DNA from: Tubulanus polymorphus
Lineage: Eukaryota > Nemertea > Palaeonemertea > Tubulaniformes > Tubulanidae
Direction: 5' to 3'
DNA length: 64,000 nucleotides
NCBI RefSeq assembly: GCF_964204645.1
Contig: NC_134031.1
Location: forward strand, 15,373,307 to 15,437,306
Shown one piece after another: positions 21,780-34,015 of the stretch (the stretch's first letter is position 1; every line of letters starts with the position of its first letter). A program made the position numbers and the translations under genes. The notes below the pieces were generated by a model. The model worked only from the letters and a program-made list of their open reading frames with translations, was not told where the DNA came from and ran no database searches.

Positions 21780-24700
21780 CTACACAAGTGTCGGAGGTAC
21801 AACTTCCACCAAGCCATTCAATCGTTTTAAACCGTTCAGTCTTTCGGTTGTTGACGTATCCAATTGTCTGTCGTCTTTCCCTTTCAGCCAGTACGTCATA
21901 ACACTATTCTTCCCCTGAAGAAAAAAACGCGAGGCCTTGGCTAGTATTGCTAATCGTGATTAGATAGAAAGATAAAGCAGAAAAAATATACCAAGGTTTC
22001 ACTCTTTATCACAAATAAATTAGACATACTGGTACGGTGTTAGTAAGAGTAATTCTTTTGTGACAACGTTCGCTAATGAAACGTTTGGTACCTCGTTAAT
22101 GGTACATACACAATACATCACCAATAATGAGGCAATAGATCCGTTCGTCCTCGTATCAATTTTCAAACAAAAGGGAATCACGGAATTACCGCCTTTTTGT
22201 TTGAAAGCACATTCATTTGGGCTCTATTGATTCCACGGAACAATACATGTTTTTGCGGTTTCGATTCGTCATTTCTTTTAAAGAGTGGAATCGTTTTAAA
22301 AGTCTGTATTAACTGTGTGGTTACTTTTATTCAAAATAAAAACTCAATGGCATGTGTGTGCTAATTTTCATGTTGCATCGCGGTGCGCAATTGATTGGGA
22401 ACGAAAAATCAGTGTCAGAGGCCGAAGCGATGTAGATGATCCATAAAGAAAAATTGATCATACCTTCAAGAAAACCTCTCCTCTCGGTTCGAACATATAG
22501 CGTCCGATGTTGCAGAGAATTCTGTGCACGGTTTCGGACACTTGGATACAGTTCGTCTGCGACGTGTACATCAGTGTCAAGGCCGTATTCACCGTGTCGC
22601 CGAACACGCAGAAGTTGCCGGTGCAAGTTTCGCCGAGCATACCGGTCACCACAGCACCGCAGTGAAATCCGCAACGAAAGCTAACCGGCGCGGAAGACAA
22701 CGGCGAATCACCGGTCGGTAGTTTGTAGTTGAGGCACGCGTCGACGAGTTCCAGAATAAGGCAAGCGATTCGATTCACGTGCTTTTTACCGATACGTTTC
22801 GTCAGCCCGGACATGCAGACGACCGTGTCGCCGAACATCTGCAGCTGATAGATGTCCGGCTTTTTCTTCACGATATCGTTTAGTGTTTGGAATAGATTCG
22901 ACAACACGGTCAGCGTTTCGTGACATTTCGACGGGTCGTTCATCACAGAAGTTAGATTGTTTAATTCGAGCGCCATAACGGCTACTGATCGGTGTTCCTG
23001 CGGATCGACGGCAAACCCGTCAGTGATCCGTTTCACGATATCTCGCGGCAGTGAATTACAGAACATCCTTTGTATGCTCATTTTGCTAGCTTCGATTTCT
23101 GTCGTTTTCTCTTCGACTTTATCCTCTAATAACGACGTGTACAATTCCATCTCTTCCATCATTGAATCGAGCATGTTCTTTTTCGTGGGGTTCGCGTGTT
23201 TGATCATTTTCGCCATTTGGTCGAAGCTCGGACGTGTCGCGGGATCGTCCGCCCAAGCTATCTCCATCAGTTGTTTGACCTGTATCGGTGTATCGTCATC
23301 GGGTTCGGGTCGTAGGTTATTGTTCACGATTGCTTTTAGTACGTCATCGGCGTTCATCGTATCGGCGTGTTCGATATACGGATCATTCCTGCTGAATATC
23401 TCGTATAGGATTATCCCGAAACTATACACGTCAAGCGACGACAAAGGCACGATGTCATAACCAGCTCGTATCGCCTCAGGAGCCGTCCAGAATTCGCGAA
23501 ACGCAGCTTCGTGTTTTCCAATATCATCGGCGGACGCTCGTATCGCCAATAGAGGGCTCCGTTTTCGTTTCGATTTTATGGTCGAGTATATTTGTACGTA
23601 TTCCCAATCGGCAACTCGCACGGTCCAATGGGAATCGACCAGACAACAGGCCGACTTTAGATTTCCGTGCACGATATTGTGTCCGTGCAAGAATGCCATG
23701 CCCATCACGATATCGGACGTTAACGAAAACTTTATGTCTAGGTTTAAATTGAACTTTTCATCTCGTAGGATTTCTAGAATTTGTCCCTTCGAACAGTAAT
23801 CACTGACGACGTAATGGTCGTTTTCGATTTTGGCCAGTCCGTAGAATCGCAGCACGTTCATGTGATTTATCGAATCGCGCATGTTCAATAACAGTCGTTT
23901 CGTCGCCGTCTGCATCGGTTCAAGGTCGGATAGTTCGATTAGCCGAAATCCAATCGTGTAACTCTTCCATTTGCCCGGCCATTGTAAAACCTCGCGGATC
24001 TTTTCGGTGCTGCATTCGACCATTTCTTGAAAGCTCTCCGAATCGCCGATGGAACTGAACGATTTAAGAGATTTTCCCGAACGGCTGCCCATCTTACGCA
24101 CCGTCGGCGAATAGTAGAACAGCACCTCTTCGATGGGTATGTCCCATTCGTTACTGTTTATCATCTTCCAAACTTTGTAGCGCTGAAACACGATATAGCC
24201 GACCAGGCTGAATATGACGACGAACGTCAGCGGGATGAACACGGCTACCGGGATGACCCACGTTTCGGCTACGTAATCTTCTTCTTCCTTTTGCGTTAAC
24301 ATAAGCCGATAAACGTTTTCCCCGCGGCACGAAATATTCTTGAGAATCTTTTGTATGATTCTTTCCGCGATACGAGGACTCATCGCCGTCATGTTGTGAG
24401 CGATGCAAACATCTTTGGCGACGTCGTCCACCAGGAACCATTCGATGAATCTGACCAGTTCGGTGATTATCTCGCAGGCGTCGTAGCCTTTTTTATGAAT
24501 GAGGAAGTACGTATAGCTGGATATCGGATACGAGTGAGCTCCCGGTGGGTCGACTATATACACGTTTAGGTTACTATCGAAATCGTCCATGAAATCGTCC
24601 ATAGCATTCTGTACCTCGGTCGGGCCGCTTTCAATGAAGTTTCCCGCCTTGTTACCGATGGCGGCCGTGCTTATGCCGGCCTCTTTTGCGTCCGATGGCG

Positions 24701-27700
24701 ACAGATACCCGATCGTGTACCTGATTGACATCAGTATACCGGAAACTCCGCGCGTCCGATGTCCGTATTGGTATATGACGCGTTTCTCCCAGTGTATCGG
24801 CTCCCACGTCGTTTCGTTCAGTCCTTGCGAGAACGAACCTTTCGTCCGCTTCCACGCCTGGCTAAACGAACCCAGCGCTCGCGTGAAGGTCGATGTCGTG
24901 CCGGACTTATCGGCGCGAACGACGACCAAAATCTTCTCGTCGGGCAACGTGAAATTCGGATTCGTTCGCTGTAACGACGCGTGGTTCCAGTTCAAAATAG
25001 TCCCGTTGAATATTCCGACTATTTGATCGCGATTCAAGCGTAATTTTTGGCCCTTCGGAATTCCTGGCAAGTTGTATCCCAAAACGATGGCTCTGAAAAA
25101 GACGGAAAGATCGTTTTTAAGGGTTATTGAGAAGATATTTCGCGCGTCATCGCCGACAGCCGCACGAGAATGACTTTACAATACCAATTACGACGTGTTA
25201 AAACTGAAAACCGCACAAAAGCTATGAAAAAGTGAAGCAGGTGCCTTTGTAACGATCGTATGTTTTACATTTATTTTTTTAATCGGAACAAAAGGTGATT
25301 CGCCACGTTCAGTAAACGCTGAAACAACCATCGATCACCATACTAACGCCGTTACGTTGAATTTTATAGGATTTCGCAACGACGCGCCAGCTAATTAATT
25401 ATGCCGGTTTCATACACCGGCAACTGTGTTCATTCAATAATCGACGTACGCTCTAACGCCAGAGTAGGTAACGCTGCTGAAAAACACTGCATTAAACTAT
25501 ATGATTTACGCAGTTGGAACGATATAAATAAAATGTCCAACTGTGTCGTTTCACCTGCTTACATATAAGTCAAAATGAATTGGACAATAGCTATAGTGTA
25601 CAGATGTTATTGATCCGAGAACTTGAAAGACGGACTCAATATTTCTAAGAGGATTTTATTGCATTGTATTAAATTAGGTCCATGGTTTTATTGACAAACG
25701 GTGTGTATAATGAACATTGAATTTTTTTCGAATTTAGAATCTAAACGAAGTTGAAACGATTTTATCAGCGGCTTTGCTCGATCGAAAAGTTCGTCGATGT
25801 TTAAAGCTGTCTACCTATTTATGGTTGTATTTCTGACCCGTACCGACTGCTGTCTCATTAGAGAATGTGGCCTTCGCCCGGCGCAGTTCTGGCTCATATC
25901 GGTGTGTACTGAAATATATCCCCCTTACGACGATGCTTATTGGAAACACGAGAAACGTGTTGTTTGCGAAAAGTGATCTATCACTAATAGGCTGGATAAA
26001 ACACGTCATGTTGTCAGCAGGGGTGGCACAATTTCCACTATTTCCACTGCCTTTCAAGTGCCGCGTCGTCAGTGCTTTTCATCTGCAAAAAAGTGATATT
26101 AATAGAATGTCCTTTGACATCCCGTTGTTTTTTTTCAAGTATTTTTTCACAGTTTTTAGCCGATTGTATTTTACAGCGAAATAAAAATGATTGCACGCGT
26201 GCGTGAAGGCGAGCATCAATCGGCGAGGGATGACTTGCAACAGCAGACGGTCTCATTCGATGAAATTAAGTAGTTCTTAGATCAGCGAATGACAAGAAAA
26301 TATAATACCCCTCATTATCAGTATAGTTTTCCAAGTTCAACGTAGTTGAGGTTTAGTCTAAGCCTGATGAATTATAGAGACAGGACCTGCGGGTTTGCAA
26401 TCTAATTCCATCGTCAGTTAATACGGGAATTATGGTTACTTTGCTGAGACAAATTTATCTTTAAGGATTACACTGATTTTAAACATTTCTTGCTGGGTAG
26501 TCATGTAATGGCTTCTCCAACTGCCTCGTTTCACATCTAGGGGCCAGTTTCTTTTGGCGTTTTCCTGCGTAAGCCTTTAAAATCTATAAAACAGGCCCTG
26601 GGGCTGGTTTCGCTAATCAGACGACAACAATCTTTCCATTTTCCAAGAATGAGAGAGCATATAAAGCCATCAACTTAGATAATCAAAGTATAAATCGTTA
26701 TTTCCGCGCATGAGTCATATTTTCGAACTTATCGATCGGATCAGGCTATTAACGGTCGAAAATGAATTCAATTGATTTAACTCGAAACAGTGGCGGGAAT
26801 TGCAGACACCGAAATCTACGTATACCATTCGCATACGCGATCATAAAAAGAGAACTAATCTAAACCAGGTAAACCGAAATACGTCAAATGCATGCAACTA
26901 GCAATTAGTTCGTTCGCTCGATTTGTGCTAATGATTGATGGATGGAAATCACCCCACATACACACGTATACTCACTACATACGAACGGTAATACATAGAA
27001 TATTTGAATTATTCATTAGGCCCATATAATAATATATTTCAATACTATGACGATGACTAATAAATTAGTATCGCGCATGTCATTCGGCAGATTTTTAGCC
27101 TGAATACGGAGTTGTTATATCACCGCCGCATCAGTCGGCGCCGCTTTACTAATTATAACGTTGTTGGTTAAACTCACTCAAACGCCGGAACTTTGCTTGT
27201 TGAACGAGTCGTATTACGCATAAACAGCGGAATCAAACCGATGGAATTAATAACGTCAATTTCGACTAATTGATTTTTCGAGAGAGAGAGAGCGAGAGTT
27301 TGTCTGCCCCAGCCCTATACCGAACTGGGCGTTAAGAGTTTAATTTTTTTGTGTTTGCTGTGCAATTGAGAAGTTGTGGAAATGAATGATTAATTCTGAA
27401 TTGCGACGGTGAACAATTTCCAGCCATCGCCTGCATGATGGCCCAAGTTCAAGTTCAAGTTTGAATTTATTTCATGGAAAGCATATGAAAGGCTCTATAC
27501 AGAGAATAAAGGAAAGACAAAACAAACAGCAATAAAATTTACCATTTGTCCAACAAGCGCAATTATAAAAAGAAGCCGAGAAAGGAAAGTAGCTATCTGT
27601 GTGGGCCAAGTAAAGCCTTAAGGGGCCGCAGCCTTCCTCATCCCTGTAAGTATCAAAGTCGTAACAACAGGTTCCTAACCCGGGCCTTGAGAGTTAGCCT

Positions 27701-29069
27701 TCTCCGGGTGAAGTACTCGAGAAGTGTTGGAATGAATGATTATGTCACGAAGGTGAATTTCTTTTTTAATAGAATGCATGACGTTATTCAACAAAGAATA
27801 GGCCTAATGATATTGAAGGTTTGCTTACTAGGGATAATGCATTTAGATTGATAGCAACAGAGTTATAGGCTGGGGGTAATAATACCAAATTGGCGCGCAT
27901 CTGAACCCACTCAGGTTAGGATCCCGCGCTATATAAATGTCAATCATTATTATTATTATATGATAGCAACACCGAAAGGATGATTGTAAACATAAGGTCA
28001 TGTACATTATTGACATTTAGATACACAGTAAGATTAAGAGAACACGAGAAAACTAGAGTTCAAAACCAAGAAAACGACGGTGAGCGAGTTTCGGCGATAC
28101 GTTCCGGAAATTAGTTGCCTGAACAGGTAAAGAAATTGTACGACTGACTGTTGATCCCGGTGCGTCTTCAAATCGATACAGAGCTACAGGAATCATGAAG
28201 TAAAAACCAATAGTTGATATAGAGAGTTTAGTTTCCATCAGTTTCGGGGTTTATCTAAACCCCCATCAGAAAGTAGAACGATAGACTTTTTATACCAACT
28301 GTAAGACTTTACTTGTTAACTCTAGGTCATACGGATCAGAAACTTTGTAACACAACAAATCATTCGAGTGAAAATCCAACGAGTTCGGATGGGTAATCCG
28401 TATAGATGAAATCGTTAACGACAAACTCCAGGGAACCGGGCCCACACCCCAGATTATCGCCACAAGACAAGACCATTTACGTGTTGATACCGGTTTAGAT
28501 TCGAGCCCAATTTTAAAACTCTAGATTAACGAAGAACTGAACCAAACAAGTCACAACACCACTACAGGCAACACAATTACGAGAGAAATCCCACAATAAA
28601 TTCAGTTAAAAACGAAAAGCTCTGTATTAAAATGATTATATTTCGAGCAACGTTTCCGCTAAATGCCATTAGCCATCATCAGGCGTACTGATGGAAAATT
28701 CACCTTTATTGGCGGTCATGCTATTATGGAGTACGATACTTACCCTGCCATAGCCGGTATCTCTAGAATTTCAGATTTCTCAGCTAGATTCCTGTCATCC
28801 AGTCCGTTGTCGGACCCGGCAAAATCGACCTTAGAAGCTCGAATATCTCTGACGCCTGCCGACGATCCTTTAACTGTGTAACTCATGAGCAGGTCGATGT
28901 GCTTACTGCGATACAACTTGTATTGTTCGATCCAGGAACTGTAAACCTCGGCCGGGAACGAAGCCCCGGAACCCGCGATGGACACGACCGGTCTAGTTTC
29001 CGGCAATACTCGGCAAGGAAATAAAGATAGAAAAACAATAAGTCCGGTAGTTACCGATGCGTTCCTCAT
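21780..29069 (-). CDS. Receptor guanylyl cyclase-like protein with PstS phosphate-binding ectodomain (3 exons)
   Basis: Exons on minus: 29069-28744, 25092-22464, 21914-21780; phases match, giving 1029 residues. An in-frame TGA lies two codons before the ATG. Residues 1-24 are a signal peptide; about 28-365 match bacterial PstS from GSGASFPAEVYSSW through RADKSGT to a YTYFLIHK segment. The PstS phosphate ligands are kept: Ser37, Phe38, Ser69, Asp87, Arg168, Ser172-Gly173-Thr174. One membrane span is at about 387-410. A kinase-homology domain follows with HGNLKS (Asn586 where kinases have Asp), as in natriuretic-peptide receptors, then FWTAPE and DVYSFGIIL, a coiled-coil linker (about 750-785) and a class III cyclase domain (about 810-1000) with FGDTVNTA. 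The last exon supplies GKNSVMTYWLKG. Key cyclase residues differ: metal Asp to Glu818, guanine Glu to Gln860, catalytic Arg to Thr948; Asp864, Cys937 and Asn944 remain. Domain calls are secure; phosphate binding is inferred. Confidence 0.92.
25093..28743. other. Intron 1 of the receptor cyclase gene
   Basis: A 3.65-kb intron that splits the PstS-type domain after residue 109 (a Gly codon split 2+1). Donor GTAAGT and acceptor TTTTTCAG are strong. It contains a retroposon-like repeat at 27440-27962 and otherwise AT-rich DNA without recognisable exons. Confidence 0.7.
27440..27962. mobile_element. Retroposon-like repeat (SINE or LINE 3' end)
   Basis: Opens near TTCAAGTTCAAGTTTGAATT and closes with CCCGCGCTATATAAATGTCA followed by (ATT)n, the kind of short-repeat tail seen at the 3' end of non-LTR retroposons. 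No reverse transcriptase remains. The left boundary is uncertain. Confidence 0.45.
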
Positions 29070-30589
29070 AGCTCATATTAATCGCGTCGCTACGTTTGAA
29101 CGAGAACACGAACGACATGGAAATGCCGGCGGTGGCGGCGGTGCTTGGTTTTGCGAGTGAAATTTCGTGACATCGAAAAGCATTGCGCGTATCTAGTGGT
29201 GTCACATGTTATTCAAATCGGGTATACGCGAAATTATCATTCTGATAAACGGGGACACTTAATCACGCATTAAGCTCTAAACTTCACCATAATCGTCGTG
29301 TAAATTACGAAATTCTAAAATGCAGCAAATCCGGTCTGCCTGGTTGCGGTGTGTATAATCGACACGCGTCGACCAGTAAACGGAGTAACTACTGGCCGAT
29401 GCACACTCAATATTATACGATATATTCTGCCGCTTGTTAATTGAAATTCTCGCCAAACCTACCCGAACACGTTCGCCACAACTTATGCGTGCGTTTTTCG
29501 TATTTATCCTCCAGATTTACGCGTACTCGTCACATCATTATTAGATCCCGCTCGCTTGTACCGATTGTAACGAGCATCTCTTATACACTCGAGCCACCGA
29601 TCGTGGTATCGACGGACTAACAGTGATAAGGGTAACGCGAAACATTACGCAATACGTTTTTCCAACGCTGTCCCTTTCGTCTTTACAACGAACATCCATA
29701 TGTTTCATGCGTGACATTTTTCATATTCCTAGTTGTTCTACGTCACTGAAACATGCGTTCCACGCGAAGCAGCTGTACAATCAGAAAATCAATCGCCGAT
29801 AAATATCCACGGTCGCGATTCAATGATTACTATCAAAACGTACGTATACAAAATAGAATTTCCTTTCGAAAATCAGGCAGCTGGCGACTAAATTTCAGTT
29901 GAAAATTGGTCGACTATTTAAACCGGTAATTGGAAATCCGACGACCTATCATACAATATACAAAATTAGATTCGGAAATGAAACGTATATGCAGCAAAAT
30001 TAAATCGTAAATACGAACTGTTACACGCTGTGTATATGAAAATTACATCGAGATTTTCAACCGCTGTTTTGTCGAACGGTTTGTCAATAATTCCAAGTGA
30101 AATTTCTTTATTTTTTTTTTAGAATCATTTTTTCATCACTGAACAAAGCGTAGATTTGAATGCAATTCGCGTTATAGCATGACGGAAAATTGAGTTTATG
30201 GCGCGCGTTTGTTTGCGCTACTCTTCAGAAAATGATTGGCAGCAATATTGATGCAGTAGCGGAAAATGAGATTTCAATTTTCACGCGAGTTTTATGCAGT
30301 TAAAAAAAATGTTATATTCTCCATTACTTACATTAACACGGAATTCATCGTGCGAGTCAGATTTTTCTTTTTTTTCTAGTGGTAAAATCTCGTCCATGTT
30401 TCGACACTTTTGGAATGAAATAAAGATATCACGTAAGAATAGGAATTTGATTTATTTGTCATTCTATGTTCTAGATGCGCTCTTACAAAAGCATAACGAT
30501 AATACAATTTTTTGTTTGAGATATATGTGAGAATGTGAGCCGAGGGATTTAGACTAGAGTAATAATTGTCATTTATCCGAACAAGAGTC

Positions 30590-30840
30590 CAATGCGCTCC
30601 AAATTTGGTATCGTTACCCTCAGCCTATTACTCTATTCATGTATCCATGTATCAGTACCTACCTGGGGAGAGGTAACATCCGAGCTAATATGTGCGCAGG
30701 AGTCATATATCAGGCCAGGCACCCATTTACTCCTGGGTGGAGGGAGGCAATGAGGATAAGTGTCTTGCCCGAGGACACTACGGTGTTGTACAGGGTTCGA
30801 ACCCACGACCCCACACCGCTCGGACAAGAGTTAAAACATT
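30590..30840 (+). mobile_element. SINE-like repeat with Pol III B-box-like sequence
   Basis: Contains GGATAAGTGTCTTGCCCGAG followed by GGTTCGAACCCACGACC, a strong match to the B box (GGTTCGANNCC). The same block recurs in many marine invertebrate SINEs as I recall them. Small open frames across it on both strands are chance. Confidence 0.5.
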
Positions 30841-31779
30841 TTTTCTTCAACTGACTTTAAATCGAATCAAATCAAATAAAATCTTGTCATATTTGCTATC
30901 TAATGACAGAAAACTCTATAGAATAACTAAAAGAATAGCTAATTCTAGCTACGTTGTAATGATAATCAATTTCTTTAGTACGACTGGGAAGGCTTTCTTT
31001 ATTCAAAATGAGGTGATAAGAACGTATCAATTATCGCTTCTAGCCTAAACGGGTAATATCGATCGATGAGATAATTGATGGGCCAGCACAAAGACTCAAT
31101 TGGATCTGTGTCTGTGATTCTGGTAGCTACGACTGTTTTGGCGAAAGAAGTCTCGGTGATGAGCTGTATTATGGCTTCAAGCGATAATCGATGGCCCAGT
31201 CTTACGCGTACGTACGTTCAGAGCGTGCCGCGAGTCAGATCTTTTCGAAATTTCTCACGTGAGGTCGATTTTCGAAGCGGCTTTATGTTCACCGCGTTGT
31301 TTTCTATCCTCCTGGGTACAATATAAGGGCATGATTGCTTTTTAAATTTCTCAGGATATCGCTAGATTATTCATAATCAATTTGTCGATAGAAATTGGAT
31401 CGTCGACTATACACGAAATTCGACGATTTAAGAGCACGAATAATAACTGTTTATTGAGACTTTTGTATCGTAAACTGATAAAATGCACGCATAACTCGAT
31501 AATAGATTCGAAAAATAAAGCGATCAATTCGTCATGGAGTCAATTTCTCATCGCACGAATGGCCATGAAAGCAAACCGATATCGAAGCCGTGTTGATTTG
31601 AGCCTTGTGGCAAAAACTTCAATAACTTATATAAAACTGTGAATGCATAAATTGATAATATGTAATCTCCATCGAAAATACACTATAATAAACAAACTGT
31701 TTCCCCTCAATTTTTGACAAATCCAACTACCCAAAATCTGTGTAATATTTTGTGTAAATTCATTAGAATCTGTACCGGC

Positions 31780-31995
31780 GTCAAGTGAAAAACCTTTTCT
31801 ATACAGTATTTAATGTTAACCGTTACCCTAACGACTTCGTGTCGATGCTGCAACCAAATGTGACTTATTTTAATTATCATATTATGTAATATTCAAAATA
31901 AAACACCAAGTGATTTGTGTCTAGCGGAAAACCCATTCTATATTTTGTGTAAACCGTGTCCCTAACGACTTCATGTCGATGCAACCAAATGTAAC
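31780..31995. repeat. Tandem duplication of about 110-130 bp
   Basis: Two copies share AAACC.TTCTATA, CCCTAACGACTTC.TGTCGATG and CAACCAAATGT.ACTTAT (from about 31795 and about 31925). Confidence 0.6.
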
Positions 31996-32129
31996 TTATA
32001 TATCATAATTACACATACAGTACCGCGTTTATCTCTGTACTTGAACGTAATTTTAATTGTTTAGTGCAAATTTTCTATGTGACCAATAAATGAAACGAAT
32101 GAATGAACGTGTTGCGACGATAAGATAAC

Positions 32130-32518
32130 GAGAATCCCACAATGATGATGAAAAAAAGCCCAAAAATATTATATATGCTAATAGTCGTCTTCAGGAATAT
32201 AGTCATCTTCAATAGTCATTTAATAGTCATCTCTGGTGGTATTCCTTATTAAGATGATTACAGTGCTACCTCGTTATAACGAACTCGGATACAACGATTA
32301 ATCGGATATTACAAATATAGAATTTCGGGTCCCAAGTAAGAAAATTTGATTAACTCATATTGGATATAACGAACTGTCGGTTATAACAAAAATTCTGGTC
32401 CCGTGAAGTTCGCTGTAGCGAGGTTCCACTGTAGTGCATATTCGAAACCTCGATTAAACTACCAGCTCAAGGAAACATTTTCGGACTTAATATATTCTCG
32501 TCGTTATTGCGGGATTAT
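32130..32518. mobile_element. Foldback element interrupted by a nested pogo-like MITE
   Basis: Outer ends AGAATCCCACAATGATGATG and AGCTCAAGGAAACATTTTCGG...GGGATT match the outer arms of the element at 8714-9034. Nested at 32261-32431 is a MITE with CAGTGCTACCTCGTTATAAC and GTAGCGAGGTTCCACTG ends flanked by TA, related to 14531-14706. Confidence 0.65.
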
Positions 32519-33650
32519 CGGTATATGATAACGTGTAACACCATCGAGAGATAAAGACAGGTTTTACTGGACGTATTTTCCACACGGTGCCGACCCGCTG
32601 TTGACGCTAATGTCAGAATTCATGTGTAATTCACACACGAATATTGAATATCTGATCAACCGCATCATCGCAAGAGCAAAAGCAAATAAATACACGATTA
32701 AAATAGTGTTTTATTCGTATTACATAACGGTGCTATGGTGACGTGCATTTATAGATAGATGATATCGAATGATATTGCGGTTGTATACAGATCGCAAGTG
32801 AAAAAAACCCACATTTTAAGGTTCAAATATTCAACACATTCTAACAGAGTTCACGTTTGAGAATTTTCTAAAAGTTCGTTTTGTTCTTTTCGATCGCGTT
32901 TCGCGGATTCAAATCTAATTCAAACTGAAACTGAAATTGTAGTTATATTAAAAGTATGCATTTAATCATTGAAGTATTACAGAAAACAACTGGCTTATCA
33001 GATGATTACATAGGTATGATTACATATATCTCGTAAATCAAACTGTAATCATAGTTTATTATGTGTGCATTTTTGTTTGTTGAGGGTTGACTGTGAGCGT
33101 GTTCTTTACATTTCTCATTTTTCTTCTTCAATTTTCCCTTTTGAGGGACCTGTTTTATATAAATTATTTCATAGTTTCTACAAATCTCTCCAGTCTAATT
33201 TACTGTATTTTGTATTATGCTTTTTTGTACACTATATGCCGTAAATTATATTTCAAAATAAAGCGTTCGTTCATTCGTTCAAAAACGTGCTATAATATCA
33301 ACAGGGTTCTGATTCGCCCCTACGTGATGGATCTTCTTGCTCCGTCGATTTAATAACAATTAATAATTTCATGAAATGATACGATCGTTTGGATAATTAG
33401 AACGATTAATTATTCAATTCGTGTTGAAATAAAACGGTGCCCCTGATGATTGAAAAATGACTCGGAAGGTTTACAACGCTTGCCTCGCATTTCGTGTATC
33501 CTCCCGCCATCTAGTGACAAATGTTTTAACTTTAACGAGTCGCCAGTCTTTTTGAACATCATAGAATTTCTAGTAATTTTCTCTAATTCCTTTCAGGGAA
33601 GACTCTTAGAGGAGCCGCGTGTTAACCGAGTGTAGAAAAAAGCAGCGAGG

Positions 33651-33811
33651 CGAGTACTACTTTATAGGTTAACTATTCTATTTGGCGCACGAACTTTCGC
33701 TACTAATGTATAGAAGCTTCATCAGGTGAATGAGTGATGAAGATTCTATATAACATTATTCGCGAAAGCTCGTGCGTTAGATAAAACAGTTAACCTATAT
33801 AGCACTACTCG
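33651..33811. mobile_element. Small inverted-repeat element
   Basis: About 161 bp with CGAGTACTACTTTATAGGTT at the left and its inverse ACCTATATAGCACTACTCG at the right; arms of about 75 bp include GCGCACGA.CTTTCGC. A fragment of the same sequence (AAAGCTCGTGCGCCAAATAAA) is at about 20398-20418 in aquaporin intron 4. Confidence 0.65.
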
Positions 33812-34015
33812 TTTTGTTGTATTCGTTTTTTTCTGTAATGGCACGAAAAGGTGCTACCGGAGAGCTTTTCTTCTGCCACAACGGCTGCGACTCGAAGTTG
33901 CAAGGTCGAGTCGACTTCGAAAGTGCTTCGAATTACGTATAAATTGAAGAGAATTTTTTTTGTATACGGTTTTTGCTCTATAAGTCCTATAATGTGGCAT
34001 CGGCTCCGACTGCTC

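Larger units (their letters stand above)
29070..34015. other. Intergenic region upstream of the receptor cyclase and downstream of the lectin gene
   Basis: No convincing coding exon in about 5 kb. It should contain the cyclase promoter near 29.1-29.6 kb and the lectin 3' UTR just below 34016. Repeats recognised: a SINE-like unit (30590-30840), a two-copy tandem repeat (31780-31995), a foldback element with nested pogo-like MITE (32130-32518) and a small inverted-repeat element (33651-33811). Confidence 0.45.

Noticed and set aside
21780-29069. Bacterial contamination as the source of the PstS domain
   Set aside because: The domain is split by a eukaryotic intron and continues in frame into membrane, kinase-homology and cyclase domains.
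30633-31048. Coding frames across 30.6-31.0 kb
   Set aside because: They cover a SINE-like repeat with a Pol III B box and lack protein-like composition.
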